From Novosphingobium sp. (GTDB taxonomy: Bacteria; Pseudomonadota; Alphaproteobacteria; Sphingomonadales; Sphingomonadaceae): a DNA stretch of 64,000 nucleotides. The stretch lies in contig JACKKV010000007.1 in the NCBI GenBank assembly GCA_024236235.1, positions 1 to 64,000 on the forward strand, given 5' to 3'. The notes under the pieces were generated by a model. It did not search any database and was not told the DNA's origin. It was given only the letters and a program-made list of their open reading frames with translations. Shown here one piece after another: positions 51,653 through 59,952 of the stretch (positions within the stretch are counted from its first letter, which is position 1; every line of letters starts with the position of its first letter). A program made the translations under genes and the position numbers.

Positions 51653-52471
51653 TTATTCAAAAGTGCGGCTGATCGCTTCGGCTGAGGGGCCGGCCAGCTG
51701 CCGATGCACGGCGGCCATGATGGCCACGAACACCACCACCATCACCGAACCGATCACCCCTGAAACAGCGCCGCTGGCGATTTCTGCCAGTTTGCCTTCG
51801 CTGAACAGCAGTGCGGCGATCGTCCCGATGACCATGGTGATAACCAGCATCAAGACGAGGAAGGCAACGCCAACCAGCATGAAAAAGCCGAACAGGCGCA
51901 AGGAATTGCCCTTCGTCAATTGCCATGACCGGACCAGCGCATTGACCGGGTTGCGCACGCCCTCGATTACAATGACGGGCGATGCCAGCGAAGTCTTGAT
52001 CAACAGATAGATCACCGCCAGCAGCGCCAGCGGGACGAGCAGGGCCGCGATCGCCATGGTTCCGCTGGCCGCGCCGATGCCAATCGCCAACAGGAACACC
52101 AGCCCCGCCGCCGCGCCGGTCAGCAATTGCACGGCGATATAAGGCAGCAGGCAGATCGCCCCGGTCCTGAGCGCCTGGGCAACGGTCGGGCGGGTGCGGT
52201 CAGTCAGCAGCGCGAGCAGCGAGAGCATGCCCACTGCCTGCGCGATCCCGCCCAGGATGAGCATCGGGGCGAGATCCGAATAATAGGTGGTCATCAGGGC
52301 CATCGCCGCTTCGGGCGAGGCCACGTCCGCGGCAGGCGGCGGCGGGCCGAAAAACACCATGGCGAGGCTGGGCAGCAGGAAAAACACCCCGGCGACGATC
52401 GTCAACACCTCGCGATTGGCGGCGATCATTCCGGTCGCCTCGCGCCAGGCGGCATTCATGTCGAATTTCAT
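51653..52471 (-). CDS. Six-helix membrane protein of unknown function
   Basis: 272 aa with about six hydrophobic helices (near residues 22-42, 72-95, 110-135, 138-160, 198-225 and 235-258). It resembles glycerophosphodiester-phosphodiesterase-type membrane-domain and DUF975 proteins, which have a similar helix set and the SPVIVIEGVRNPVNALVRSWQLTKGN loop. No catalytic residues are seen. ATG 52471 begins MKFDMNAAWREATGMIAANREV; the open frame to 52648 overlaps lipB on the other strand and is rejected. Confidence 0.7.
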   Translation of the reverse strand: MKFDMNAAWREATGMIAANREVLTIVAGVFFLLPSLAMVFFGPPPPAADVASPEAAMALMTTYYSDLAPMLILGGIAQAVGMLSLLALLTDRTRPTVAQALRTGAICLLPYIAVQLLTGAAAGLVFLLAIGIGAASGTMAIAALLVPLALLAVIYLLIKTSLASPVIVIEGVRNPVNALVRSWQLTKGNSLRLFGFFMLVGVAFLVLMLVITMVIGTIAALLFSEGKLAEIASGAVSGVIGSVMVVVFVAIMAAVHRQLAGPSAEAISRTFE

Positions 52472-52547
52472 GGTTCGGGCTTTCCTGATGGCGAAGGGAT
52501 GACAAGAACACTTGATAAGCGAAGGCGATGCGGCCACGCAATCGGCG

Positions 52548-53210
52548 ATGGTCGTGCAGGACGATAATTCGATCGAATGGCGGTGCGAAGCGCAGCCGGT
52601 GCCCTGTCGTGCGGCCCTGGATGACATGAGCGCGCGCAACGCCGCCATTGCTGCGGGCAGCGCGTGCGAACTGGTGTGGATGCTGGAACACCCGCCGGTC
52701 TATACCGCCGGCACCAGCGCCGCGGCTGCCGAACTGCTCGACCCGCGCTTTGAAGTGGTCAGCGCCGGGCGCGGCGGGCGCTACACTTATCACGGGCCGG
52801 GACAGCGGATCACCTATGTCCTGCTGGACCTTTCCCGCCGCGCGCGCGACGTGCGCTGCTTTGTCCATGCGCTGGAAGGCTGGGTGATCGCAACCCTGGC
52901 CGATTTCGGGGTGGAAGGCTGGCGCGCGGACGGCCGCGTTGGCATCTGGACCCGCGATATTGACGGGCGCGAGGCCAAGATCGGCGCGATCGGGGTGCGC
53001 GTGCGCCGCTGGGTGACGATGCATGGGCTGTCCGTCAATCTGTCGCCCGATCTTGCGCATTTCAGCGGCATCGTGCCCTGCGGGATCGAGGAATTCGGCG
53101 TCACCAGCCTGGAACGGCTTGGCATTTCGGTTGCGGCAGAGCAATGGGATCGGGCAATGATTGCGCGCAGCGGCGCATTCCTCGCCGCGCTGCAACCATC
53201 CTGTGCCTGA
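52548..53210 (+). CDS. lipB: Octanoyl-[ACP]:protein N-octanoyltransferase
   Basis: 220 aa. LipB moves octanoyl from acyl carrier protein to lipoyl domains. GRGGRYTYHGPGQRITYVLLDL, the catalytic Lys in AKIGAIGVRVRRWVTMHG and the Cys in GIVPCGI (in order K then C) are present. ATG 52548 is chosen; a TTG at 52512 adds twelve residues and neither has a strong ribosome site. A lipoprotein gene follows 13 bp later. lipA is not in the window. Confidence 0.92.
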   Translation: MVVQDDNSIEWRCEAQPVPCRAALDDMSARNAAIAAGSACELVWMLEHPPVYTAGTSAAAAELLDPRFEVVSAGRGGRYTYHGPGQRITYVLLDLSRRARDVRCFVHALEGWVIATLADFGVEGWRADGRVGIWTRDIDGREAKIGAIGVRVRRWVTMHGLSVNLSPDLAHFSGIVPCGIEEFGVTSLERLGISVAAEQWDRAMIARSGAFLAALQPSCA

Positions 53211-53223
53211 AGGACGCCTGCCG

Positions 53224-53541
53224 ATGAAATACCTGCCACTGACGATCCTGCCCTGCCTTCTGCTTGCCGCCTGCGGCGGTGGCGGTGACGAGCCGCAGGA
53301 TGGTGGCGGAGACGGGCGCACCGCGACGGGCGAGGTGCTGGAAGGATCGATCAGCGATGCGATGATCCCGCTCGATCAGGTGAAGTCGCAGGCGCCGCTG
53401 GCGAAGCCGGAAGCCAAGGCCGGTGAGGGCGGGGCTGCTGCCGCGCCGGGTGAGGCGGGTGAGGCGGACGCACAAGGCGCGGCCCCGGCTGACCCGATGG
53501 GCGCGGCCATCGAGGCAGAGGAGGGCGCGGGCACGCAATAG
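53224..53541 (+). CDS. Small lipoprotein, Gly/Ala-rich
   Basis: 105 aa. MKYLPLTILPCLLLAACGGGG has a lipobox LAAC with lipidated Cys17, then a Gly-rich linker and a disordered Ala/Glu/Pro tail. No domain is recognised. Start ATG 53224 is 13 bp after lipB on the same strand. It may be co-transcribed with lipB but there is no functional link to show. Confidence 0.7.
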   Translation: MKYLPLTILPCLLLAACGGGGDEPQDGGGDGRTATGEVLEGSISDAMIPLDQVKSQAPLAKPEAKAGEGGAAAAPGEAGEADAQGAAPADPMGAAIEAEEGAGTQ

Positions 53542-53625
53542 CACCGGTTCAGCCGCACATAATAGGCTTGTCTGGCGTCCGGCCTGTGCCATAGTCGCCG
53601 CTACCGGCAATGGATTGGGGGCGTT

Positions 53626-54078
53626 TTGGGACAGCCTGCTGCGAGAATTGGCGATTTTCATGCCTGTCCGATGGTGACGCCGGGCACGCCGCCCGTGCCG
53701 CATGTGGGCGGGCCGGTGGTCAAAGGTTCCTTCAATGTCCTCACTGGCAAGATTCCGCAGGCCAGGGTCACTGATCAATGCGTCTGTGTCGGCCCGCCCG
53801 ATGTCATCGTCAAAGGCTCGCCGACGGTGCTGGTGAACAAGCTTCCCGCCGCGCGGCTGGGCGACAATACCGCGCATGGCGGCGTCATTACAGTGGGTTT
53901 GCCGACGGTCCTGATCGGGGAAGCCGGTGCCGTCACGACGGGATCGCTCGGCTTTTCTTCCGTCACGCTCCCGCTCGGCCTGGAGGGTTCCGGCGCCAGC
54001 CCTGCCGCAATGGCGAAGGCCATGATCGCCGCCGCGAAAGATGGCGTGCCGTTCTGCGAACAGTGCATGAAGGCATAG
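53626..54078 (+). CDS. PAAR-domain protein
   Basis: 150 aa. PAAR repeats: QPAARIGDFHACPMVTPGTPPVPHVGGPV, then DVIVKGSPTVLVNKLPAARLGDNTAHGGVITVGLPTVLIGE. PAAR proteins form a cone that sharpens the VgrG spike of type VI secretion or phage tails and can carry effectors. About 45 C-terminal residues end in PFCEQCMKA, a short extension with two Cys that could be a small effector or adaptor-binding tail. TTG start with GGGGGCG just upstream. A DUF4123 gene follows in 12 bp. Confidence 0.85.
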   Translation: MGQPAARIGDFHACPMVTPGTPPVPHVGGPVVKGSFNVLTGKIPQARVTDQCVCVGPPDVIVKGSPTVLVNKLPAARLGDNTAHGGVITVGLPTVLIGEAGAVTTGSLGFSSVTLPLGLEGSGASPAAMAKAMIAAAKDGVPFCEQCMKA

Positions 54079-54090
54079 GGCTGCCGCGCG

Positions 54091-54576
54091 ATGGCCACGG
54101 AGCCTAAATGGTACGCCATTATCGATGGCGCTCAGGATCCGCGCCTGGTCGACCTGGTTCAGCAATGCAGCGAACGCAGTTGCCTGTTCAAGGGGGAGTC
54201 CGCCCGGTCACTGGCCGGGGTGGCGCCCTGGCTGGTGCGGATCGCCACTGACGAAGCCTTGCTGGCCACCTGGCAGGAACATGGCCGCGGGCGGAACTGG
54301 GGGGTGATGCTGCTCTCTTCGCTTTCGCTTGCCGAATTGCAGCGTCATTTCCGCAAGTTCCTGCAGGCAAAATTGCCTGACGGAACAATTGCCCTGTTCC
54401 GCTTTTACGACCCCAGAGTGTTCAGGGCCTACATCACCGCCGCAACCCCGGCGGAGCGGGCCAGCCTGTTTCAGGGTATCGTGCAATATGCGGTGGAGCG
54501 CGAGGATGATGCGGGCCTTCACCAGTACACCCTGCGCGACGAGCAATTGCTGGACGGCAGTGCCCTCGTCGCCTAG
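54091..54576 (+). CDS. DUF4123 domain protein, putative PAAR/effector adaptor
   Basis: 161 aa. The pattern YAIIDGAQDPRLVDLVQQ at the start, SLAGVAPWLVRI in the middle and LPDGTIALFRFYDPRVFRAYI then match DUF4123, known as adaptors (Tap/TEC) that load effectors on VgrG or PAAR tips. It lies 12 bp after the PAAR gene in the same direction, as adaptors do. No VgrG, Hcp or sheath genes are here, so the apparatus must be elsewhere or absent. The last four bases overlap the convergent nadA end. Confidence 0.8.
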   Translation: MATEPKWYAIIDGAQDPRLVDLVQQCSERSCLFKGESARSLAGVAPWLVRIATDEALLATWQEHGRGRNWGVMLLSSLSLAELQRHFRKFLQAKLPDGTIALFRFYDPRVFRAYITAATPAERASLFQGIVQYAVEREDDAGLHQYTLRDEQLLDGSALVA

Positions 54577-55559
54577 CGCGTCCCCAAATCTCCCTTGCCC
54601 ACGGTCCCGCTCGCCATTTCCAGCATCCTGTCGAGCGATTTTTTCGCCGCCAGCCTCAGCCCTTCCTCGATCTCGATGCGCGGTTCCAGATCGCGCAGCG
54701 CGACATAGAGCTTCTCCATCGTGTTAAGCGCCATATAGGGGCAGATATTGCAGTTGCAGTTGCCATCCGCGCCCGGCGCGCCGATGAACTGCTTGCCAGG
54801 CAGCGCCTTTTCCATCTGGTGGATGATGTGCGGTTCGGTCGCGACGATCAGCGTGTCGCCTTCGAACGTCCTGGCGAAATTGAGGATGCCGCTGGTTGAC
54901 CCGACATAGTCCGCATGATCGATGATCGCGGGCGGGCATTCCGGATGGGCGGCCACGGGCGCGCCGGGGTGCTGCGCCTTGAGCTTCATCAGCTCGGTCT
55001 CGCTGAACGCCTCGTGCACGATGCACACGCCCGGCCAGAGCAGCATCTCGCGGTTGAACTTGCGGCTGAGGTAACCGCCCAGATGCCGGTCCGGCCCGAA
55101 GATGATCTTCTGGTCCAGCGGGATTTGCTGAAGGATCGTTTCCGCGCTGGAGGAGGTGACGATCACGTCGCTGAGCGCCTTCACCTCGGTCGAGCAGTTG
55201 ATGTAGGTCAGTGCGATATGATCGGGGTGTGCTTCGCGGAAAGCCTTGAACTTTTCGGGCGGGCAGGAATCCTCCAGGCTGCACCCGGCCTCCATGTCGG
55301 GCAGCACCACGATCTTTTCGGGGGACAGGATCTTGGCGGTGTCGGCCATGAACTTGACCCCGCAAAAGGCGATCACTTCGGCGTCAGTGGCCGCCGCCTT
55401 TTTCGACAGTTCAAGCGAATCCCCCACGAAATCGGCGATGTCCTGAATATCGGGCGTCTGGTAATAATGCGCCAGGATCACCGCCTTGCGCTCCTTGCGC
55501 AGGCGTTTGATTTCTTCGATCAGGTCCGTTCCGGGGGGCAGTTTCGTCTCAATGCTCAT
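54573..55559 (-). CDS. nadA: Quinolinate synthase
   Basis: 328 aa, the short form of NadA. It condenses iminoaspartate and DHAP in NAD synthesis with a 4Fe-4S cluster. AHYYQTPDIQDIADFVGDSLELSKKAA, FCGVKFMADTAKIL, YINCSTEVKAL (first cluster Cys), PGVCIVHEAF and GNCNCNICPYMALNT (C-terminal Cys) are diagnostic. ATG 55559 is used; TTG 55562 precedes it directly. nadB and nadC are not nearby. It is convergent with the DUF4123 gene with 4-bp overlap. Confidence 0.94.
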   Translation of the reverse strand: MSIETKLPPGTDLIEEIKRLRKERKAVILAHYYQTPDIQDIADFVGDSLELSKKAAATDAEVIAFCGVKFMADTAKILSPEKIVVLPDMEAGCSLEDSCPPEKFKAFREAHPDHIALTYINCSTEVKALSDVIVTSSSAETILQQIPLDQKIIFGPDRHLGGYLSRKFNREMLLWPGVCIVHEAFSETELMKLKAQHPGAPVAAHPECPPAIIDHADYVGSTSGILNFARTFEGDTLIVATEPHIIHQMEKALPGKQFIGAPGADGNCNCNICPYMALNTMEKLYVALRDLEPRIEIEEGLRLAAKKSLDRMLEMASGTVGKGDLGTR

Positions 55560-55604
55560 CAATATTGTCCGTTTTCAATTGGTCTGTCTTTGCCGCCGGA
55601 ACGC

Positions 55605-56477
55605 CTATTGCACAAGGCTCCAGCGTTCATTCTCGCGGCTGACCAGCCCGCGCCGTTCAAGATCGATCAGATGCGCGAGCACGGACATCCCCGCCGCCGG
55701 ATACAGCACCGGGTCCGTGCCCTTGTACATGTCGGGCACCATGGCCACGATTTCCTGCGCACCGCGTTCGAGCTGACGCAAAATCTGCCGTTCGCGCTGG
55801 CGGCGATGGCCGATCATGCCGCGCACCAGCTGGCGCGGCTTCTCCACCGCCGGGCCGTGCGCCGGGTAATAGATGCGGTCCTCGCGCTCGTGCAGCAGCT
55901 GGAGCGACTGCATATATGTGGCCATGTCGCCATCGGGCGGGATCACAACGCTGGTGGACCAGGCCATGACATGATCGCCGGTGAACAGTGCGCCCGATTC
56001 CTCCAGCGCGAAGCACAGGTGATTGGACGTATGGCCGGGCGTGGCGACGGCATGAAGCGTCCAGCCCGCCCCGGCAATCGCTTCGCCGTCGTTCAGCACG
56101 CGGTCAGGGGCGTAAGTGGTGTCGAATGCGGCATCCAGACGCGGCCCGCTGACGTCCAGCGCCAGCTCCGCACAGCCGATAACGGGCGCGCCCGTGCGTT
56201 CGCGCAGTGGCGCGGCGGCGGGCGAGTGATCGCGATGCGTATGCGTGCAGCAGATCGCGGCGACCCTGGCATCACCGATCGCGGCGTAGAGTGCCTCAAG
56301 ATGCTCCGGATTGTCAGGCCCCGGATCGATTACCGCCAACGCATCATGCCCGCCGACCAGATAGGTTTGCGTGCCGGTATAAGTGAAGGGTGAGGGGTTG
56401 GGCGCCAGCACGCGCCGCACCAGCGGTTCCAGCTGTTCCGCAAGTCCGGTAGGCCAGGGTTTGGGTGGTCCTTTCAT
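55605..56477 (-). CDS. MBL-fold metallohydrolase (LACTB2-like)
   Basis: 290 aa. The metallo-beta-lactamase motif THTHRDH (H-x-H-x-D-H), then ATPGHTSNHLCF and LFTGDHVMAW supply the zinc ligands; PAHGPAVEKP carries the last His. A C-terminal helical domain with a winged-helix look (YPAAGMSVLAHLIDLERRGLVS) is as in LACTB2-type hydrolases. Substrate may be a thioester or RNA; the sequence does not say. It is divergent from glpK with a 68-bp gap. Confidence 0.87.
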   Translation of the reverse strand: MKGPPKPWPTGLAEQLEPLVRRVLAPNPSPFTYTGTQTYLVGGHDALAVIDPGPDNPEHLEALYAAIGDARVAAICCTHTHRDHSPAAAPLRERTGAPVIGCAELALDVSGPRLDAAFDTTYAPDRVLNDGEAIAGAGWTLHAVATPGHTSNHLCFALEESGALFTGDHVMAWSTSVVIPPDGDMATYMQSLQLLHEREDRIYYPAHGPAVEKPRQLVRGMIGHRRQRERQILRQLERGAQEIVAMVPDMYKGTDPVLYPAAGMSVLAHLIDLERRGLVSRENERWSLVQ

Positions 56478-56545
56478 TTGTTGGCATATGGGGGCTAGGC
56501 CGGGATGAGTCGAGAGTCGAACGGGCCGCGGCCGGGGAGTGTGTG

Positions 56546-58018
56546 ATGGATGAACAGCTGATCCTGGTGCTGGATGAAGGGACCACCTCCACCCGGGCGA
56601 TGGCTTTCACGCCCGCCGGCGCGCTGTGCGCGGTGGCTCAGCGCGAACTGACGCAGCATTATCCGCGCCCGGGGTGGGTGGAACATGATCCGGCGGAAAT
56701 CTGGGATCGCACGCTGGCCTGCGCGCAGGCTGTGGTCGGCCAGGCGGGCGGGGCCGGGCGGATTGCCGCAATCGGCATTACCAACCAGCGCGAAACGGTG
56801 GTGGCCTGGGACCGCCACACGCTGGCCCCGCTCGCCCGCGCGCTGGTGTGGCAGGACCGGCGCACCGCCCCGTTGTGCGATCAATTGCGCGATGAAGGCC
56901 ATGAACCCGCGGTGCAGACGCAGACCGGCCTGCTGCTCGACCCCTATTTCTCGGCCACCAAGATGCGCTGGCTGCTCGCCAATGAACCGGCCGTGGCCGA
57001 TGCGGCCGCCAGCGGCAGGTTGGCGCTGGGCACGATTGACAGCTGGCTGCTGGCGCGGCTGACGGGCGGGGCGCATCTGGCGGAGGCCAGCAACGCCAGC
57101 CGGACGCTGCTGCTCGGCCTGACGGGCGCTGACTGGGATGAAGGGCTGTGCGACCTGTTCGGCCTGCCGCGCGCGGCGCTGGGCGAAGTGGTGGACAGCG
57201 CCGGCGAAGTCGCGCGCAGCTCTGCAGAAATCTTCGGGCGGGCCATCCCGATCTGCGGCATCGCCGGTGATCAGCAGGCGGCGACCATCGGCCAGGCCTG
57301 TCTTGCGCCCGGCGAGACCAAGGCGACTTACGGCACCGGCGCCTTCGTGCTGGCCAATATGGGCGACATGGTTCCGCAATCGGCGCATCGCCTGCTGGGC
57401 ACGGTGCTGTGCCAGATCGGCGGGAAGCGACAATATGCGCTGGAAGGTTCGGCCTTTGTCGCGGGCAGCCTGATCAAATGGCTGCGCGATTCGCTCGGGC
57501 TGATCGCGCAATCGGGCGAAACCGCCGCTCTGGCCGCGTCCGTTCCCGACAGCGGCGGGGTGATCGTCGTTCCCGCGCATACCGGGCTGGGCGCGCCACA
57601 CTGGCGGCCGCAGGCGCGCGGGCTGATCAGCGGGCTCAGCTTTGCCAGCGGCAGGGCGCAGATCGTGCGCGCCGCGCTGGAGGCGATGGCGCATCAGACG
57701 CATGATCTGGCCACCGCCTTTGCCGCAGACGGGGCGGGGTGGACGCGGCTGCGGATCGATGGCGGCATGGCTGCGAATGACTGGATGGCGCAGGATCTGG
57801 CCGATATGCTTGACCTTGTCGTGGAGCGGCCCGATTTTATCGAAACCACGGCGCTGGGGGCAGCCATGCTGGCGGCGCATGGGGCGGGGATATATTCCAC
57901 GCTTGCCGATGCGGCAGGCGCGATGCGCGGCTCGCTTCACACCTTTTCGCCCGCGCTTGATCCGGCGGTCCGGGAGGAGCGGTTGCGCCGCTGGCACGCG
58001 GCGCTGGCGGCCGCCTAG
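56546..58018 (+). CDS. glpK: Glycerol kinase
   Basis: 490 aa. FGGY kinase making glycerol 3-phosphate. LVLDEGTTSTRAMAF is the N-terminal phosphate-1 loop, TNQRETVVAWDRHT and ALVWQDRRT the glycerol contacts, GIAGDQQAATIGQACLAPGETKATYGTGAF the second domain loop, and RIDGGMAANDWMAQ the catalytic Asp region. ATG 56546 follows GGGGAG. The stop lies within a 24-bp repeat arm that starts the nested inverted-repeat element downstream. glpF/glpD are not nearby. Confidence 0.94.
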   Translation: MDEQLILVLDEGTTSTRAMAFTPAGALCAVAQRELTQHYPRPGWVEHDPAEIWDRTLACAQAVVGQAGGAGRIAAIGITNQRETVVAWDRHTLAPLARALVWQDRRTAPLCDQLRDEGHEPAVQTQTGLLLDPYFSATKMRWLLANEPAVADAAASGRLALGTIDSWLLARLTGGAHLAEASNASRTLLLGLTGADWDEGLCDLFGLPRAALGEVVDSAGEVARSSAEIFGRAIPICGIAGDQQAATIGQACLAPGETKATYGTGAFVLANMGDMVPQSAHRLLGTVLCQIGGKRQYALEGSAFVAGSLIKWLRDSLGLIAQSGETAALAASVPDSGGVIVVPAHTGLGAPHWRPQARGLISGLSFASGRAQIVRAALEAMAHQTHDLATAFAADGAGWTRLRIDGGMAANDWMAQDLADMLDLVVERPDFIETTALGAAMLAAHGAGIYSTLADAAGAMRGSLHTFSPALDPAVREERLRRWHAALAAA

Positions 58019-58288
58019 GCGGCGTGGACAAATTCCGCACGGCCACGGCCGGAACCCAAAAACGTCAGTTTAAGGAGTGAGGGCGAAGGACATGCTGGCA
58101 TATTCAAGGACGAACGACGCAGAAATGGCGTTTTTGGGTCCGGCCCCTGCGGGGTTCGGCCCAATTGGACGCCGGCCGCGTTGCTCAGCCTTGAAAGAGA
58201 ACCACTCTTCCTTCGGCTTCGCGCCTTACCAGCGCCCAATTGGGCATCGAACCGTGGTTCGCGTGGAATTTGTCCACGCCGCCTAGGC
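58013..58288. repeat. Nested inverted-repeat element overlapping the glpK stop
   Basis: A perfect 24-bp inverted repeat borders the element: 58013-58036 and 58265-58288 (outer arms contain GGAATTTGTCCACGCCGCCT and its complement). Inside, a second, nearly perfect pair of 17-18 nt lies at 58047-58064 and 58129-58145 (core CCCAAAAACG). Short open frames cross it on both strands with the same ending because of the symmetry; I do not call them genes. It could be a MITE-like element or a long structured RNA. The left arm contains the glpK stop, TAG. Confidence 0.6.
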
Positions 58289-58507
58289 AGCGTCGACCGG
58301 TGGACTGTCGCGGCCAATCCCTGTTGCGCCCCTATGAGATTCCACGCCGGGGCTTTACGCATGCCCAGCTGCAGCCATGCCAGTACATCGAAAACCCGGC
58401 CCGGTGCGGGACGGTATTGACCGGCGGTGAGAGCGCCTGACGCGCGAGCGAACTGATCTTTCGGTTGACGAAGCCGCATGTCAGGTGGCAATCGGCCTCT
58501 CGCACGA
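58289..58507. other. Non-coding stretch before tRNA-Gly with a riboswitch-like segment
   Basis: No supported gene. ACCGGCGGTGA (about 58420) followed by GCGCGAGCG (about 58442) and a TTCG-GTTGA-CGAA hairpin resembles parts of the FMN (RFN) riboswitch, but the rest does not match well and no riboflavin gene follows. It is likely degenerate or chance. Confidence 0.25.
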
Positions 58508-58581
58508 GCGGGTATAGCTTAGTGGTAAAGCCCTAGCCTTCCAAGCTAGTTATGCGGGTTCGATTCCCGCTACCCGCTCCA
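58508..58581 (+). tRNA. tRNA-Gly (anticodon TCC)
   Basis: A 74-nt cloverleaf: acceptor GCGGGTA (58508-58514) pairs with TACCCGC (58571-58577), discriminator T and encoded CCA. The anticodon stem CTAGC/GCTAG encloses CTTCCAA, giving TCC. The T arm is GCGGGTTCGATTCCCGC. Confidence 0.95.
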
Positions 58582-58650
58582 AGTGTTTGTTTTTCAATAA
58601 TTTTTTTGGGACTTATTGCGGCCCGTCCGCGAGTGGCCTCGCCCGCGCGG

Positions 58651-59130
58651 TCAGTGCCTGCCGGCACGCGATTCCACACTTGCCCCCAGCCGGTCGCGCA
58701 GGCGCTGCAGCGCCCCCGGCATGACCGCGAAATTCTCGCGCCAGGCCGCATCGAGGCGCGAAATGCGGGCATAGAAGCGTTCTGTATTTTCGATCAGATT
58801 GCGAATTTCGGGATGGATGAGCGCTATTTGCTGCGGATCGCTCTCCGCGCTGGCACGGGGCAACCGCCCGCTGCGACGCAGCTGGAAATCGCTCAATTCG
58901 CCATTGAGATAGGCTTTCTGGTTCAGCAGCCAGGCAATCGCATGCATCATCCGGGTGGTGGTGCGCAGCGCCTCGCACGACAGGGCGATGCGGGCCAGAT
59001 CCTCGTCCCCGGCCAGCTCGTCCAGCCGCCCGGACATGTCAAAGGCTGCGCGCACCTCGTCGGCGAGCAGCAGGGCCTCGGTATAGAGGCCTTCGATGAT
59101 ATGCGGGTTGATGTCAGTGGTCTTGTTCAT
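58651..59130 (-). CDS. rcdA: RcdA-type protease adaptor (DUF1465)
   Basis: 159 aa. DUF1465 family: IEGLYTEALLLADEVRAAFD, ALSCEALRTTTRMMHAIAWLLNQKAYLNGELS and DPQQIALIHPEIRNLIENTERFYARISRLD give the helical bundle. In Caulobacter RcdA is an adaptor between CpdR-primed ClpXP and substrates such as the CtrA branch, acting at the cell pole. Sphingomonads keep this family. A disordered C-terminal tail (about residue 145 on) is present. It stands alone, convergent with tRNA-Gly. Confidence 0.85.
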   Translation of the reverse strand: MNKTTDINPHIIEGLYTEALLLADEVRAAFDMSGRLDELAGDEDLARIALSCEALRTTTRMMHAIAWLLNQKAYLNGELSDFQLRRSGRLPRASAESDPQQIALIHPEIRNLIENTERFYARISRLDAAWRENFAVMPGALQRLRDRLGASVESRAGRH

Positions 59131-59281
59131 GGCTCAGCCAAGCCGCCTATAGGCGCTGCGCGTGATGCGCCACCGGGCAGGGGTGGAAAAACCGGGTCAA
59201 TTTTCAACTGTCCCTAAGCGGAACTGTTCTGGCGCCCGCTTAAGGATGCGCACCCGGTCCGCACGCCCCCGCGCGGCGCAA

Positions 59282-59479
59282 TCAGGCAATGATATCGGGC
59301 AACAAATGATCCTCGATCATCGCGATCTGGTCCTTCAGGCGCAATTTGCGCTTCTTCAGCCGGGCGATCTGCAGCTGGTCCTGGCTTTCGGCGGCGATCA
59401 GCGCATCAATCGCGGTGTCGAGATCGCGATGTTCCATGCGCAGCAATTCCAGCGTCTTGCGCATTTCTTCTTCGGTCAC
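59282..59479 (-). CDS. DUF465 (YdcH-like) protein, 65 aa
   Basis: GTG start at 59479 with GGGGAC upstream. The helical pattern LLRMEHRDLDTAIDALI...LQIARLKKRKLRLKDQIAMIEDHLLPDI is the DUF465 coiled hairpin, with the L-K-K-x-K-L-x-L-K-D-x-I signature. Function is unknown; the family is common in alphaproteobacteria in pairs. A divergent paralogue lies 200 bp away at 59680. Confidence 0.88.
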   Translation of the reverse strand: MTEEEMRKTLELLRMEHRDLDTAIDALIAAESQDQLQIARLKKRKLRLKDQIAMIEDHLLPDIIA

Positions 59480-59679
59480 GTCTTGTCCCCGCTTCGCATG
59501 GCTGCCCGGTGATTCGGCACGGCAGAGCCATGCCCTGCCGCATGCCACGATGGAATGGCTTCGCAAATTAGGAATAATGTGATTGGATGGCAATCGCGCG
59601 GCTTCGCCGTTGCTGGTGTGAGTCGCCTGCCGGGGAGCGATCCCGGGCCGACACCCTGCAACCTTAAAGGAGGTAGCCA

Positions 59680-59841
59680 ATGCAATCGTCCCATCTCAGC
59701 GCACTGCGGCTCAAACACGAGGGTCTGGAACAGATGATCCGCGAAGAGATGAACCGCCCTTCGCCGGATGAGTCGACCCTGCAGGATCTCAAGAAGCGCA
59801 AGCTGCGAATCAAGGAGGAACTGTCTGAGTTCACAGCCTAG
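59680..59841 (+). CDS. Second DUF465 (YdcH-like) protein, 53 aa
   Basis: A perfect ribosome site AAAGGAGG lies six bases before ATG 59680. SHLSALRLKHEGLEQMIREEMNRPSPDESTLQDLKKRKLRIKEELSEF has the same LKKRKLRIK core as its divergent neighbour, so this is a shorter paralogue. It is below the usual gene-finding size limit. Function is unknown. The pair shares a 200-bp divergent promoter region. Confidence 0.85.
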   Translation: MQSSHLSALRLKHEGLEQMIREEMNRPSPDESTLQDLKKRKLRIKEELSEFTA

Positions 59842-59952
59842 CATAGTCGAGCGGCCCCGCGCCCCGCAGGCGGGCGCGGGGGTTGCCGCCCGGGCATTCC
59901 TGTCCACTGGGCGCTTTGCAATAATCTTTCCGTGCTATAGGCGCGGTCTGTC

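Noticed and set aside
58077..58286. 69-codon open frame inside the inverted-repeat element
   Set aside because: Frames on both strands end alike because of the repeat symmetry; no domain.
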